Origin: Collinsella sp. AF02-46-1 | Lineage (GTDB): Bacteria > Actinomycetota > Coriobacteriia > Coriobacteriales > Coriobacteriaceae | Assembly (NCBI RefSeq): GCF_003465825.1 | Contig: NZ_QSBV01000010.1 | Coordinates: forward strand, 29,068-93,067 | Direction of reading: 5' to 3' | Length of the DNA: 64,000 nucleotides | Position numbers and translations under genes: made by a program | Shown: one piece after another, positions 32,313 to 41,270 of the stretch | Numbering within the stretch: position 1 is the stretch's first letter | Layout: each line of letters opens with the position of its first letter | The notes under the pieces: model-generated | Told to the model about the DNA's origin: nothing | Database searches by the model: none | What the model saw: the letters and a program-made list of their open reading frames with translations, nothing else

Positions 32313-33440
32313 CTAGACCGGCGCGAGGCCGATTCCGGCCCGAAGGGCGTTGAGCCATGCGGCTTGACGTTTGCGATAACCCTTGATGCGATAGCGGAAC
32401 CGAACCCCAGCGAGTCGATGCATCATTTGTGCGAAGGCTTCGAGCGCAACAAGGTCTTTCATTTGGTCGCGATTGATAACCAGGACGTGGATGCCCATTG
32501 CCTTGAGTCCATTATTTCGATTGCCATCGTGGATGCGAGCATTTTGAAGCTCATGCCCAATTCCGTTGTATTCGTTGTCGACTCCGGCTGCCGGGCAATA
32601 TAGGTCGCAGATGGCATAGGGGATGCCTGAGGACATGTTGACCGCAAGAGTGTCGAAGTCGATTCGATGGTTGAGTAGCAGGCCTCCCATGGGCAGGCTG
32701 CAGCATCCGAATCCGCCAAAGCGCATGGGCGCGCCCAGGACGGCGAACATTAAGGACTCCGCTGGGGATGCGGATCCTGCTCGGGCGAGTCTGACGGCCG
32801 TGCGAAACGAGGCGTAGGAGCTACTTTTGGCAAACTGTGCGACTGCCTCGAGCTCATTTATGGTTGTGGCAGGCTCGCATTTGTAGTGCGCCTGTTCGTA
32901 GCGGGTTTCGTCTTGCTTTCCGGGTGCCGGCTGGCCGCCATGACAATCAAGATCGTCCATCGCTTCGGAGCTACCGGCCTTGGGCCACGTGTCGTCGTGG
33001 GCGATGGGGTTGGTTATCTCGGGCGGAAGGGAGTAGGACCCCAGCAGCTCCATGAGAAGCATCAGGACTTTGGCTACAGGCTCATTCCTAGAGCACAACA
33101 TGGCTGTCATGGCGGGAGACGTTGCGTAGATGTCAGCTTCGATGTGCATGATTGCTTCCGCGGGAAGCGGGGCGGTGACGCTGTGCTGGAGAAGACGTCC
33201 GTCGGGCCGTCTGTTGTTGCCGCCGGCAACAAGGAGATCTAGGCGCTCGGAGTCGTCTTCGCTCCAGGCGTCAAGCATCGCAAGAGCTACAAAGTCTATG
33301 GCGTCCTTGTTGGGAACACAACTTGCAAGGGCTTGTGCCTGTTGCCTGTCATCGATGATGCCCCACGGAAGCGCAGAGTACGCCCGTCGAGCGCGGCGAA
33401 TTGCGCGGAGGGCGGAGAAATGTGAGATCACAGTGGTCAT
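32313..33440 (-). CDS. Hypothetical protein with a putative restriction-endonuclease-like (DUF559/Vsr-type) C-terminal domain
   Basis: 375 residues with no recognised N-terminal family. Near the C-terminus, IPYAICDLYCPAAGVDNEYNGIGHE followed by HDGNRNNGLKAMGIHVLVI has the Asp...Glu-Tyr and downstream Arg/Gly spacing of DUF559/Vsr-like PD-(D/E)XK nucleases (Asp about residue 272, Glu about 282). No Shine-Dalgarno is evident before the ATG at 33440, so it may be leaderless or start elsewhere. The gene lies between the two 204-bp MITE-like elements. The nuclease call is inference from a short motif. Confidence 0.6.
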   Translation of the reverse strand: MTTVISHFSALRAIRRARRAYSALPWGIIDDRQQAQALASCVPNKDAIDFVALAMLDAWSEDDSERLDLLVAGGNNRRPDGRLLQHSVTAPLPAEAIMHIEADIYATSPAMTAMLCSRNEPVAKVLMLLMELLGSYSLPPEITNPIAHDDTWPKAGSSEAMDDLDCHGGQPAPGKQDETRYEQAHYKCEPATTINELEAVAQFAKSSSYASFRTAVRLARAGSASPAESLMFAVLGAPMRFGGFGCCSLPMGGLLLNHRIDFDTLAVNMSSGIPYAICDLYCPAAGVDNEYNGIGHELQNARIHDGNRNNGLKAMGIHVLVINRDQMKDLVALEAFAQMMHRLAGVRFRYRIKGYRKRQAAWLNALRAGIGLAPV

Positions 33441-33604
33441 AGCTATAAAGTACTAAGCCGTCGGCGAAATGATGCAGCCGTGGCGTTCTTTTCGCTCAAA
33501 GGGGCGTCGTGCGCCGCAGACGGTAGCAGATCGTGCGAGGGGCCTTGAAAAAGCGGGGCTCAGGGCGCTTGTTTGACCTTGGAGGCATGGATCGAGATAG
33601 GTGT

Positions 33605-33808
33605 TGGACAGTTAGTTCAGATTTGTATAAGGCGATTGAAGCGTTCCGCCATTGTCGAAGGGTTCGGTGGGCAAAATAGAGTGAATGGCATAGTGAAGAC
33701 GTCCATAAGAGGAGAGATTGGCCGAGATTATGCCGGCAGGTGAACCTTTGGCGCATCAAGTGGTCCATGTGGGCGCCCAAGAAAATACAAATTTGAACTA
33801 ATTGTCCA
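33605..33808. mobile_element. MITE-like element, 204 bp, copy 2
   Basis: The left end TGGACAGTTAGTTCAGATTT is identical to copy 1; the right end is its complement with a few substitutions (TTTGAACTAATTGTCCA). The length is exactly 204 bp, as in copy 1. Together the copies bracket a 1.1-kb gene. Confidence 0.82.
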
Positions 33809-33830
33809 GGGAAGGTTGGCGAGGGATAGA

Positions 33831-33861
33831 AAAAGGGTCGGAAGCGAGCTTCCGACCCTTT
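33831..33861 (-). terminator. Terminator of prs
   Basis: AAGGGTCGGAAG and CTTCCGACCCTT form a 12-bp stem with a 4-nt loop; on the minus strand a T run follows. It lies about 35 bp after the prs stop. Confidence 0.9.
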
Positions 33862-33894
33862 AAAAGCATCAAAGATGATGCGATGCGTGGCAGG

Positions 33895-34881
33895 CTACAG
33901 CGCGAAGTCGCCGCCGACGAGCGTGGAGACGGGCTCCTCGTGGTAAACGGCGGAGATGGCCTGAGCGAACTCCTCGGCGACCGAGATGGTCTTAATCTTG
34001 CCGCCGACCTCGACGGGAATGGCATCGGTGACGACGCACTCGACGATGGGGGCGTCGTTCAGACGCTCGATGGCCGGACCGGAGAAGATGCCGTGGGTGG
34101 CGCACACGTAGATGTCGCCGGCGCCCATAGCCTTGAGCTCCTTGACGTTGGCGCACAGGGTGCCAGCGGTGTCGATCATGTCGTCGTTGATGATGCAGGT
34201 CTTGCCCTTGATGTCACCGATGATGCCCATGACCTCGGCGGCGTTGTGGCGCGGACGGCCCTTGTGGGCGATGGCCAGGTCGCAGCCGAGCATGTCGGAC
34301 AGCTTCTTGGCGGCCTTGGCACGACCCACGTCGGGGGAGACGACAACCAGGTTGTCGGTGTCGAAGTGCATGTCGTTGTAGTACTGGCCAAACAGCGGCA
34401 GCGCAGACAGGTGGTTAACCGGGATATCAAAGAAGCCCTGGATCTGACCCTGGTGCAGGTCGAGGGTGATGATGCGGTCGACGCCGGCGCGCTCGAGCAG
34501 GTTGGCGACGAGGCGGGCGGTGATGGGCTCGCGCGGGCCGGCCTTGCGGTCCTGGCGGGCATAGCCGTAGTGGGTGATAACGGCGGTGATGGAGCGGGCG
34601 GATGCACGCTTGGCAGCGTCGGTGGCGATGAGCAGCTCCATGAGCATGTCGTTGACGTTGCCGCCGGCCACGGACTGAATCAGGAAGACGTCGGCGCCGC
34701 GGACAGTCTCGTCGTAGCGGGCGTAAATCTCACCATTGGCGAACTGCTTTAGCGTAAGGCCCGAAAGCTCGACCCCAAGGTACTCAGCGATCTTCTGAGC
34801 GAGGGGACGGTTGGAGGAACCGGAATACACGCGGATGGACTTGCGCATATTCTCCGACTTCTCGGGATCATTAATCGGCAT
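33895..34881 (-). CDS. prs: Ribose-phosphate pyrophosphokinase
   Basis: 328 residues. Prs makes PRPP from ribose 5-phosphate and ATP, feeding purF and other pathways. Seen: YSGSSNRPLAQKIAEYLG, FANGEIYARYDETVRGADVF, ITHYGYARQDRK, the PRPP-binding region DLHQGQIQGFFDIPVNHL, and CIINDDMIDTAGTL, the conserved PRPP motif. AAAGGAGAAGG precedes the ATG at 34881. It lies downstream of glmU on the same strand but a glmU terminator separates them. Confidence 0.97.
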   Translation of the reverse strand: MPINDPEKSENMRKSIRVYSGSSNRPLAQKIAEYLGVELSGLTLKQFANGEIYARYDETVRGADVFLIQSVAGGNVNDMLMELLIATDAAKRASARSITAVITHYGYARQDRKAGPREPITARLVANLLERAGVDRIITLDLHQGQIQGFFDIPVNHLSALPLFGQYYNDMHFDTDNLVVVSPDVGRAKAAKKLSDMLGCDLAIAHKGRPRHNAAEVMGIIGDIKGKTCIINDDMIDTAGTLCANVKELKAMGAGDIYVCATHGIFSGPAIERLNDAPIVECVVTDAIPVEVGGKIKTISVAEEFAQAISAVYHEEPVSTLVGGDFAL

Positions 34882-35022
34882 TACCCTTCTCCTTTATATC
34901 GAATGCCATATAGATGCCTTGTTGCATTGTAACCGCGCGGCGGGGTTTATCGGGTCCTGATAACGTCTTTACCGTCAACGGACACGAACCGACCACTCAT
35001 CCGGTCGCGCAGGTCACGATAG

Positions 35023-35057
35023 AAAAAAGGAGCCGTCCCCATGGAACAGCTCCTTTT
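35023..35057 (-). terminator. Terminator of glmU
   Basis: AAAAGGAGC and GCTCCTTTT form a stem with a 15-nt loop; on the minus strand it is followed by a T run. Confidence 0.82.
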
Positions 35058-35072
35058 GTGCTTGATAAAACG

Positions 35073-36485
35073 TTATACCTCGTCGTCCTCGTGCAGACGG
35101 CGGCGATAATCGGCGGCCCAGCCCTCAATATTTACCTGGCGGGCGCGGCCCAGACCGAGTGCGTCGGCCGGGACCGGCTCGGTGATGACGGAGCCGGCGG
35201 CCACGAGTGCACCGTCGCCAATCTGGGCGGGCGCGACCATCATGGTGTCGGAACCGATGAAGGCATCCTTGCCGATGACGGTCTTGTGCTTGTGGACGCC
35301 GTCGTAGTTGCAGGTGATGGAGCCCGCGCCCACGTTGACGCCGGAGCCCATGGTGGTATCGCCGATGTAGGACAGGTGCGGCACCTTGGAGCCCTCGCCG
35401 ATCGTAGACTTCTTGATCTCCACGTGCGTGCCGGCTTTGGAGCCGTCGAGCATGTGGGTGCCCGGGCGCAGGTAGGCGCGCGGGCCGCAGTCGACGCCGT
35501 TCTCGATGACGGCCTCGATGGCGATGGTCTCATCGATGGTGCAGCCGCTGCCGACGGTGGTGTCGGTGAGGCGGCTGTTGGGGCCGAGCTGGCACTCCTC
35601 GCCCACGGTGACGCGGCCGATCAGGTGCGTCTGCGGCCACACGATGGTGTCGCGGCCGATGACGGCGTCGGGGCCGATCCAAGCCTGCGTGGGGTCGATG
35701 AAGGTAACGCCCTCGGCCATCCAGTGCTCGTTGATGCGGTCGCGCGCGATGGCGGTGAGCTGTGCGAGCTGGATGCGGCTGTTGACGCCCAGACCGTCGC
35801 GGTAATCATCGCAGTGGAAGATGGAGACCGCCTGGCCGTGGCCCTTGAGAATTTCGAGCATATCGGGCAGGTAGTACTCGGACTGCGCGTTGTCGTTGCC
35901 GATCTCGTCAATGTGGGCGGCGAGCTGTGCACCGTCGAAGGCGTAGCAGCCGGCGTTGCACTCGAGCAGCTCGGCGGCTTGCTCGGGCGTGCAGTCCTTC
36001 TGCTCGATAATGCGCTCGATTTGGCTGTCGGCACCCAGCTTGATGCGGCCGTAGCCGAAGGGGTCGGGCGGGGTCATGGTCATGACGGTACAGGCGAGCT
36101 CGCCGGTAGCGACGGTCTGCGCAAACTTGGCCACAGTGTCGGCGGTGATGAGCGGCAGGTCGCCGTTGAGCACGACGACCGGGCCTTGCGCGATGCCGCA
36201 GGCCTCGAGCGCGACCTTTACGGCGTGGCCGGTGCCCAGGCGCTCGGTCTGCTCGACGCACTCGACCTTGGTGGCGCTGGTGGCGTAGGCGCCGTCGATA
36301 AGGGCGCGCATCTCGTCGGCGTGGCTGCCGATGACGACCACGACGCGGCTGCAGCCGGCCTTGATGGTGGCGTCGACGATCCACTGGACCATGGGCTTAC
36401 CCAGGATCTTGTGCGAAACCTTGCAGTGGTTCGACTTCATGCGGGTGCCCTCGCCGGCAGCGAGGATAATTGCGGTTGCGTCCAT
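35073..36485 (-). CDS. glmU: Bifunctional UDP-N-acetylglucosamine pyrophosphorylase / glucosamine-1-phosphate acetyltransferase
   Basis: 470 residues. GlmU makes UDP-GlcNAc for peptidoglycan in two steps. The N-terminal uridyltransferase domain opens MDATAIILAAGEGTRMKS and has VLNGDLPLITADTV; the C-terminal part has hexapeptide repeats (IGPDAVIGRDTIVWP, IGEGSKVPHLSYIGD, VGAGSITCNYDGVHKHKTVIGKDAFIGSDTMMVAP). AGGAG is about 6 bases before the ATG at 36485; the frame runs on to 36740 without motif or ribosome-binding site. The ECF transporter gene begins on the opposite strand about 200 bp away. Confidence 0.96.
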   Translation of the reverse strand: MDATAIILAAGEGTRMKSNHCKVSHKILGKPMVQWIVDATIKAGCSRVVVVIGSHADEMRALIDGAYATSATKVECVEQTERLGTGHAVKVALEACGIAQGPVVVLNGDLPLITADTVAKFAQTVATGELACTVMTMTPPDPFGYGRIKLGADSQIERIIEQKDCTPEQAAELLECNAGCYAFDGAQLAAHIDEIGNDNAQSEYYLPDMLEILKGHGQAVSIFHCDDYRDGLGVNSRIQLAQLTAIARDRINEHWMAEGVTFIDPTQAWIGPDAVIGRDTIVWPQTHLIGRVTVGEECQLGPNSRLTDTTVGSGCTIDETIAIEAVIENGVDCGPRAYLRPGTHMLDGSKAGTHVEIKKSTIGEGSKVPHLSYIGDTTMGSGVNVGAGSITCNYDGVHKHKTVIGKDAFIGSDTMMVAPAQIGDGALVAAGSVITEPVPADALGLGRARQVNIEGWAADYRRRLHEDDEV

Positions 36486-36689
36486 GTGATCTCCTGTTAC
36501 GTTATAGAGACGTGTGTTTGGAAACGATACACGGCGCAATATGATACCGCAGGCATATGATGAGCGCGTAACGATTGACGCATTGCCGCCGATGTCGGTG
36601 CCGTTGACGCGGTGTTTGCGCTGGTTGTGTATGGTGGCGGCGCTGCGGCGTTGACGTTTGAGCGAGGGGATGGGGTGCCCGTGGATATC

Positions 36690-37568
36690 ATGCGAGAGGA
36701 ATCGGGCAACGAGCCCGTCGCGGCATTCTCGATGTCGCATCCGGCTGTGCCGGCACTCTATATAGTGCTGACGCTGGGGCTCACTATGTTCTCGATGCAG
36801 CCGGTACTGATTGCGCTGTCACTTGCGGGCGGGCTGGCGTATGGATTTGCGACGCGTGGGGCTGCCCGCACGTTGGGGGCGCTTCGCTGGCAGCTGCCGG
36901 TGATTTTGATTATCGCGCTGGTCAATCCTCTGTTTAGCGCCTCGGGCTCGACGGAGCTGTTCCGTATTGGCATGCGCGCGGTGTATCTGGAGAGCATGGT
37001 ATACGGCCTGTGCATGGGCGGGCTGTTTGTGGCGAGCGTGCTGTGGTTTGGGGCCGCGGCGTCGATGCTCGAATACGACAAGGTGCTCGCGCTGCTGGGT
37101 AATGCCGCACCGGTGATTGCGCTCATGATCTCGATGTGCATGAGGCTTATCCCGCAGTTTTTGCGCCGCGGTCGTACGGTGCTGGCGGTGCAGGATGCGA
37201 TTGATGTGCCGGGCCGCGCGCCGGCCGACCCCGTACGCTCGCGCCTGCGGGCGTCGAGCGTGTTGATGGGCTGGGGCATGGAAGATTCGCTGGAGCGCGC
37301 GGACGCCATGCGCTCCCGTGGGTGGGGCGCCGCGACGCGTCGAACGACGTATGCGCGGTATCGACTGGGGCGCAGCGATGTTGCCGCGCTGGTTGGGCTT
37401 GCGCTGTTTGGCGTGGTCACGGTGGCAGTGGCGTGGACCGCGACGATGCAGTATTCGTTTTATCCGCAGCTCTCGGTGCCGGCGCCGTGGCCGGGCTATG
37501 TCGTGTACGCTGCCTGGATGGTGCTGCCTTGCGCGTTGCACGCGATTGATGAGAAGAGGTTTGGCTGA
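36690..37568 (+). CDS. ECF transporter transmembrane component T (EcfT/CbiQ-like)
   Basis: About 292 residues with several membrane segments. The coupling motif ADAMRSRGWG (from about residue 210) is the A-R-G helix typical of EcfT, which joins the ATPases to the S protein. The start is uncertain: the frame opens at 36612; GTG at 36675 or 36681 and ATG at 36690 all lie near GAGGGGATGGGG. The last base overlaps the next ATG (TGATG), so translation of the ATPase gene is coupled. With the fused ATPase and S gene it makes a complete ECF vitamin or metal transporter; the substrate is unknown. Confidence 0.85.
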   Translation: MREESGNEPVAAFSMSHPAVPALYIVLTLGLTMFSMQPVLIALSLAGGLAYGFATRGAARTLGALRWQLPVILIIALVNPLFSASGSTELFRIGMRAVYLESMVYGLCMGGLFVASVLWFGAAASMLEYDKVLALLGNAAPVIALMISMCMRLIPQFLRRGRTVLAVQDAIDVPGRAPADPVRSRLRASSVLMGWGMEDSLERADAMRSRGWGAATRRTTYARYRLGRSDVAALVGLALFGVVTVAVAWTATMQYSFYPQLSVPAPWPGYVVYAAWMVLPCALHAIDEKRFG

Positions 37569-39211
37569 TGGCTCGGTTGGATAGGGGCCCGGTGTCGGGC
37601 GCGGCGTGCGGCCCGGATATTCCGGCGATTGAGGTACGGGGCCTGAGCTTTACCTACCCCGGGGCTGAGGCGCTGGTGCTCGACGGGCTCGACTGGTCTG
37701 TTCCCCAAGGTGCGTTTGCACTGCTCGTTGGCGGTACCGGGTCGGGCAAGTCGACGCTGCTCTCGCTGCTCAAACCCGAGATCGCGCCGACGGGCGAATG
37801 CGCCGGCGAGCTGTGCGTGCTGGGTGAGAGCGTTGCCGATATGGACGTTCGGGCGTCCGCAGAGCGCATGGGCTATGTGTTTCAGGATCCCGAGAACCAG
37901 ATTGTGTGCGAGACCGTGTGGCACGAGATGGCGTTTGGCCTGGAAAACTTAGGCATGTCGCGCGACGAGATGCGCCGCCGTGTTGCCGAGACCAGCTATT
38001 TCTTTGGTCTGGAGGACTGGCTTCATCGCGATACCGATACGCTTTCGGGTGGCCGCAAACAGCTGCTGTCGCTTGCCGCCGTCCTGGCGCTGCGTCCGCG
38101 TGTGCTGCTACTCGACGAGCCCACGTCTCAGCTCGATCCCGTTGCCGAGAAGAATTTTCTGCACGCGCTGTTTCGCGTGAACCGTGAGCTGGGCTGCACG
38201 GTTGTTGTGGCTACGCATCAACCGCGGCCGATGCTCGAGTATGCGACGTGTGCGTACCGGATTGAGGGCGGTCGCGTGCGCGAGGTGGCGGATATGGCTT
38301 CTTTGGGACGCCGAGAATCGCTGTTTTCCGATGACATGTTGGGGTGGGGTGCCATCCGATGTGCAAAAAACGGAGTATTCAGCAGGCGTGAGGACAATTT
38401 GGGCTCTCTGGAGCCGCTCGGGGACGTATCGAGCGCGAAAAAAAGTTCGGAACTGGACAAATCGTCCGAATTTGTGGCGCAAACGTCGCTCGAGAACGGC
38501 TCGGAAGCCTTCTCGCGCACGGATGGAAGCAGAATACTCCAAAAAATGCACGCTGGGTCGGCTACCACCCTGTCGGAAGGCTGGTTTCGCTACGATCGCG
38601 CGTGCGGTTGGGTGCTGCGCGGGCTCGATGCGTCGTTTTCGGCTGGCGCGGTGCATGCAGTCGTGGGCGGAAACGGCTGCGGCAAGTCGACGATGCTTTC
38701 GGTGCTGGCCAAGACTGCCAAGCTGCAGCGTGGTCGTATGGTGCGCGGGGCGGCCTCGGCTGCGCTGCTGCCGCAGAACCCCAAGGCCCTGCTGGTTGCC
38801 GAGACGGTGCGCGACGAGCTGATGGAATGGGCCTCGACCTGCGGATATGACGAGAACTTGGCGCGGGAGCGTGCGGCGCAACTGGGATTGGACGGCCTGG
38901 AGACGCGCCACCCATACGATCTTTCGGGCGGACAGCGCCAGCTGCTTGCGTTGGCAAAGCTGCTGCTGATCGGCCCCGAGCTGCTGTTGCTTGATGAGCC
39001 CACCAAGGGCCTTGACCTGGCAAGTCGCTGCATTATCGCCCGCGCCCTGCGTGACCATGCGAAGGCTGGTGGCACCGTCATTATGGCCACGCACGATCTG
39101 GATTTTGCCGAGCAGGTTGCCGATGACATTGCCATGATGTTTGGCGGCGAGATCGCCTGCATGGAGCCGCCGACCGACTTCTTTGCCGACAACGTGTTCT
39201 ACAGGGCGTGA
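37568..39211 (+). CDS. ECF transporter ATPase with two fused ATP-binding domains (EcfA-EcfA')
   Basis: 547 residues. Domain 1 (about 18-262) has Walker A VGGTGSGKST, signature LSGGRKQLLSLAAVL and Walker B VLLLDEPTSQLDP. Domain 2 (about 338-540) has Walker A VGGNGCGKST, signature LSGGQRQLLALAKLL and LLLLDEPTKGLD, with a switch His in ATHDLDF. ECF transporters normally use two separate A proteins; here they are fused. The linker (residues about 265-328) is Ser- and Glu-rich and low in similarity to either domain, and its DNA (38361-38551) is bounded by imperfect inverted repeats. The gene overlaps ecfT by one base and ends 4 bp before the S component gene. Confidence 0.92.
   Translation: MARLDRGPVSGAACGPDIPAIEVRGLSFTYPGAEALVLDGLDWSVPQGAFALLVGGTGSGKSTLLSLLKPEIAPTGECAGELCVLGESVADMDVRASAERMGYVFQDPENQIVCETVWHEMAFGLENLGMSRDEMRRRVAETSYFFGLEDWLHRDTDTLSGGRKQLLSLAAVLALRPRVLLLDEPTSQLDPVAEKNFLHALFRVNRELGCTVVVATHQPRPMLEYATCAYRIEGGRVREVADMASLGRRESLFSDDMLGWGAIRCAKNGVFSRREDNLGSLEPLGDVSSAKKSSELDKSSEFVAQTSLENGSEAFSRTDGSRILQKMHAGSATTLSEGWFRYDRACGWVLRGLDASFSAGAVHAVVGGNGCGKSTMLSVLAKTAKLQRGRMVRGAASAALLPQNPKALLVAETVRDELMEWASTCGYDENLARERAAQLGLDGLETRHPYDLSGGQRQLLALAKLLLIGPELLLLDEPTKGLDLASRCIIARALRDHAKAGGTVIMATHDLDFAEQVADDIAMMFGGEIACMEPPTDFFADNVFYRA
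38361..38551. other. Repeat-bounded linker inside the ECF ATPase gene
   Basis: The 191-bp linker is flanked by imperfect inverted arms (left GTGCAAAAAACGGAGTATTC, right complement of GTGCA-TTTTTT-GGAGTATTC), matching at 16 of 23 positions. Its base use is more AT-rich than the flanking ATPase domains. The reading frame stays open throughout, giving a polar Ser/Glu-rich stretch. Confidence 0.6.
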
Positions 39212-39215
39212 TAGG

Positions 39216-39929
39216 ATGACGGATCATCGCGCCTCGCGCCTACTCACGAAAATGGAGATTCCGCTGCTCCTGGCGGTGCCGGCAGTGATGACTGCGGCGT
39301 TGCTGGCGGGCATTGAGCAGGCGGCGCTTGCCATGCTGGTTGTAGTGGCGCTCGTGCTCGCACTGTTCTTTGCGGGCTATGAGTCATCACGTCCAGGCCT
39401 GCGCCAGATCATGCCCACGCTGGTGCTGGCGGCGCTGGCCGCGGCGGGGCGCATTCTGTTTGGACCCATTCCCGATTTTAAGCCCGTGAGCGCTATCGCC
39501 ATTATCGCGGGTGCGACACTTGGCCGTCGCAATGGTTTTATGGTCGGCGCGTTGGCAGCGCTGACCAGTAATTTCTTTTTTGGACAGGGCATGTGGACGC
39601 CGTGGCAGATGTATGCCTGGGGTCTGGTGGGCTATATCGGTGGCGCGCTGGCGCATGCGGGCGCGTTTGATCGCGCCGATGAGACCGTGCGAATGCCGGC
39701 GCTGTTGGCGTATGGCTTTGCCTCGGGCCTGCTCTATGGCGTTGTGATCAACGCCTACGACATCATCGGTTTTGTGCAGCCGCTCACGTGGGCGGGCGCC
39801 GTAGCGCGTCTTGCCACGGCGGTGCCGTTCGATATCACACACGGCCTCGCGACCTGCGTGTTCTTGGCCGCCCTGTACAGGCCCTGGTGTCGTCGCATCA
39901 ACCGAGTCGTCGTGAAATACGGGCTGTAG
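39216..39929 (+). CDS. ECF transporter substrate-binding (S) component
   Basis: 237 residues with about six hydrophobic segments, the expected S-component topology. FKPVSAIAIIAGATLGRRNGFMVGALAALTSNFFFGQGMWTPWQMYAWGLVGYIGGAL follows the ECF S-subunit (DUF6580/energy-coupling S) pattern. GATAGG immediately precedes the ATG at 39216; the longer frame starts inside the ATPase gene. Substrate is unknown: ECF S components bind vitamins or metal ions, and no biosynthetic neighbour or riboswitch identifies which. Confidence 0.85.
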   Translation: MTDHRASRLLTKMEIPLLLAVPAVMTAALLAGIEQAALAMLVVVALVLALFFAGYESSRPGLRQIMPTLVLAALAAAGRILFGPIPDFKPVSAIAIIAGATLGRRNGFMVGALAALTSNFFFGQGMWTPWQMYAWGLVGYIGGALAHAGAFDRADETVRMPALLAYGFASGLLYGVVINAYDIIGFVQPLTWAGAVARLATAVPFDITHGLATCVFLAALYRPWCRRINRVVVKYGL

Positions 39930-39969
39930 AGCTGGTTGCGCCGGGGCGGGAATCAATACTGATGAAGTA

Positions 39970-40135
39970 CCATTTCAAAACTATGTCGGTTTACGGGGCT
40001 AGATTGGCACAGACCGACCATACCGGCATTTTTCGAAAATAGACGAGTCGTCTACCTGCGGTTTTATTTTGCTTCAGTTACGTGTGGTTGGGGGTTCGCG
40101 ATTCGGCCCCGTAAACCGGCATAGTTTTGAAATGG
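39970..40135. repeat. 166-bp long inverted-repeat element, copy A
   Basis: Arms of 29 bp (39970-39998 and 40107-40135, starting CCATTTCAAAACTATGTCGG) are complementary with a single mismatch. The centre contains TCTACCTGCGGTTTTATTTT, as in the following element. No gene. Confidence 0.88.
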
Positions 40136-40218
40136 CCGGCATATATTGCTGTCGTCACTGATCTCAGAGGGCCGAAAGGATCCGTTTCCCCGTCCCTAAG
40201 CGGTCGCTGGGGATGTCC

Positions 40219-40378
40219 GCCACGAAACTGGCCCATCTACTACGTTTGGCCCGACACCCCCAAACACAACCGCGTTTTATGAAAAACCGCAGGCTTTCTA
40301 CCTGCGGTTTTCTTTTTTCGTTGTTCGCTGTGGTTGAGGGTGGTGGCTTAAACGTAGTAGATGGGCCAGTTTCGTGGC
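40219..40378. repeat. 160-bp long inverted-repeat element, copy B
   Basis: Arms of 29 bp (40219-40247 and 40350-40378, starting GCCACGAAACTGGCCCATCT) are perfectly complementary but unlike the arms of copy A. The centre holds AAACCGCAGG-CTTT-CTACCTGCGGTTTT followed by TCTTTTTT, a terminator-like hairpin, and shares TCTACCTGCGGTTTT and TGTGGTTG..GGT with copy A. Confidence 0.88.
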
Positions 40379-40451
40379 AAGCGAGCTGCGTGGATGATCT
40401 CGCGAAGTGAAAATGATTCGTTTTCCTCCGTCCCCAGGGGATCAGCTGGGG

Positions 40452-41270
40452 CTAGAGCTCTAGCGTGAGGGTGACGGGGCAGTGGTCGCTGCCAAAGATG
40501 TCGCCGCGGATGCCCGTGTCGCGCACGTTGCCGGCGATTGCGTCGCTTACCAGGAAGTAGTCGATGCGCCAACCGGCGTTGTTCTTGCGGGCATTAAAGC
40601 GGTAGCTCCACCAGCTGTAGACGCCCTCGACGTCGGGGTTTGCCGCGCGCCAGGTATCGGTAAAGCCGGCGTTGAGCAGCTCGGTAAACTTGCCGCGCTC
40701 CTCGTCCGAAAAGCCGGCGTTGCCGCGGTTGGACTTGGGGTTCTTAAGGTCGATCTCCTCGTGCGCCACGTTAAAGTCGCCGCAGGTCACGACGGGTTTG
40801 CCGGTCTCGCGCTCGAGCGCGTTCAAAAAGCCGCGGTAAGCATCGTCCCAGGCCATGCGCACGTCGATGCGGGCGAGTTCATTTTGGGCGTTGGGTGTAT
40901 AGACGTCGACAAACCAGAACTTGTCGAACTCCAGCGCGCAGACGCGGCCCTCGGTTGCGGCTTGGGCGACGAGTACGGCCGCCTCGCCCTCGCCGGCGTG
41001 GGGTAACAGCGCGTCGGCATGCAGCACGCACAGCGGTTCCTGGCGGCTAAAGACCGCAGTGCCCGAATAGCCTTTACGCTCGGCGTAGCTCCAAGTTTGG
41101 TGATAGCCGGTCAGGTCAATATCGACCTGGCCTTCTTGCAACTTGGTCTCTTGCAGCGCCAGGATATCGACGTCGAGTTCTTGCGCGATCTGGATAAAGC
41201 TCGGGTCCTTTTTGAGCACGGCGCGCAGGCCGTTGACGTTCCACGAGGCGAAAGTGTAAGTCTGAGGCAT
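40452..41270 (-). CDS. xthA: Exodeoxyribonuclease III (AP endonuclease)
   Basis: 272 residues. Xth repairs abasic sites and 3' ends in DNA. Seen: FASWNVNGLRAVLKKD, DILALQETKLQEGQ (catalytic Glu), the Tyr-containing VDVYTPNAQNE, VVTCGDFNVAHEEIDL with catalytic Asp and Asn, and the C-terminal GSDHCPVTLTL with the catalytic Asp-His. AAAGGA precedes the ATG at 41270. Two long inverted-repeat elements lie downstream of its stop; none disrupts the gene. Confidence 0.96.
   Translation of the reverse strand: MPQTYTFASWNVNGLRAVLKKDPSFIQIAQELDVDILALQETKLQEGQVDIDLTGYHQTWSYAERKGYSGTAVFSRQEPLCVLHADALLPHAGEGEAAVLVAQAATEGRVCALEFDKFWFVDVYTPNAQNELARIDVRMAWDDAYRGFLNALERETGKPVVTCGDFNVAHEEIDLKNPKSNRGNAGFSDEERGKFTELLNAGFTDTWRAANPDVEGVYSWWSYRFNARKNNAGWRIDYFLVSDAIAGNVRDTGIRGDIFGSDHCPVTLTLEL

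Noticed and set aside
34914..36560. 548-residue plus-strand frame over glmU
   Set aside because: It is antisense to GlmU motifs and has a low-complexity, Val/Asp/Gly-rich translation typical of a shadow frame.
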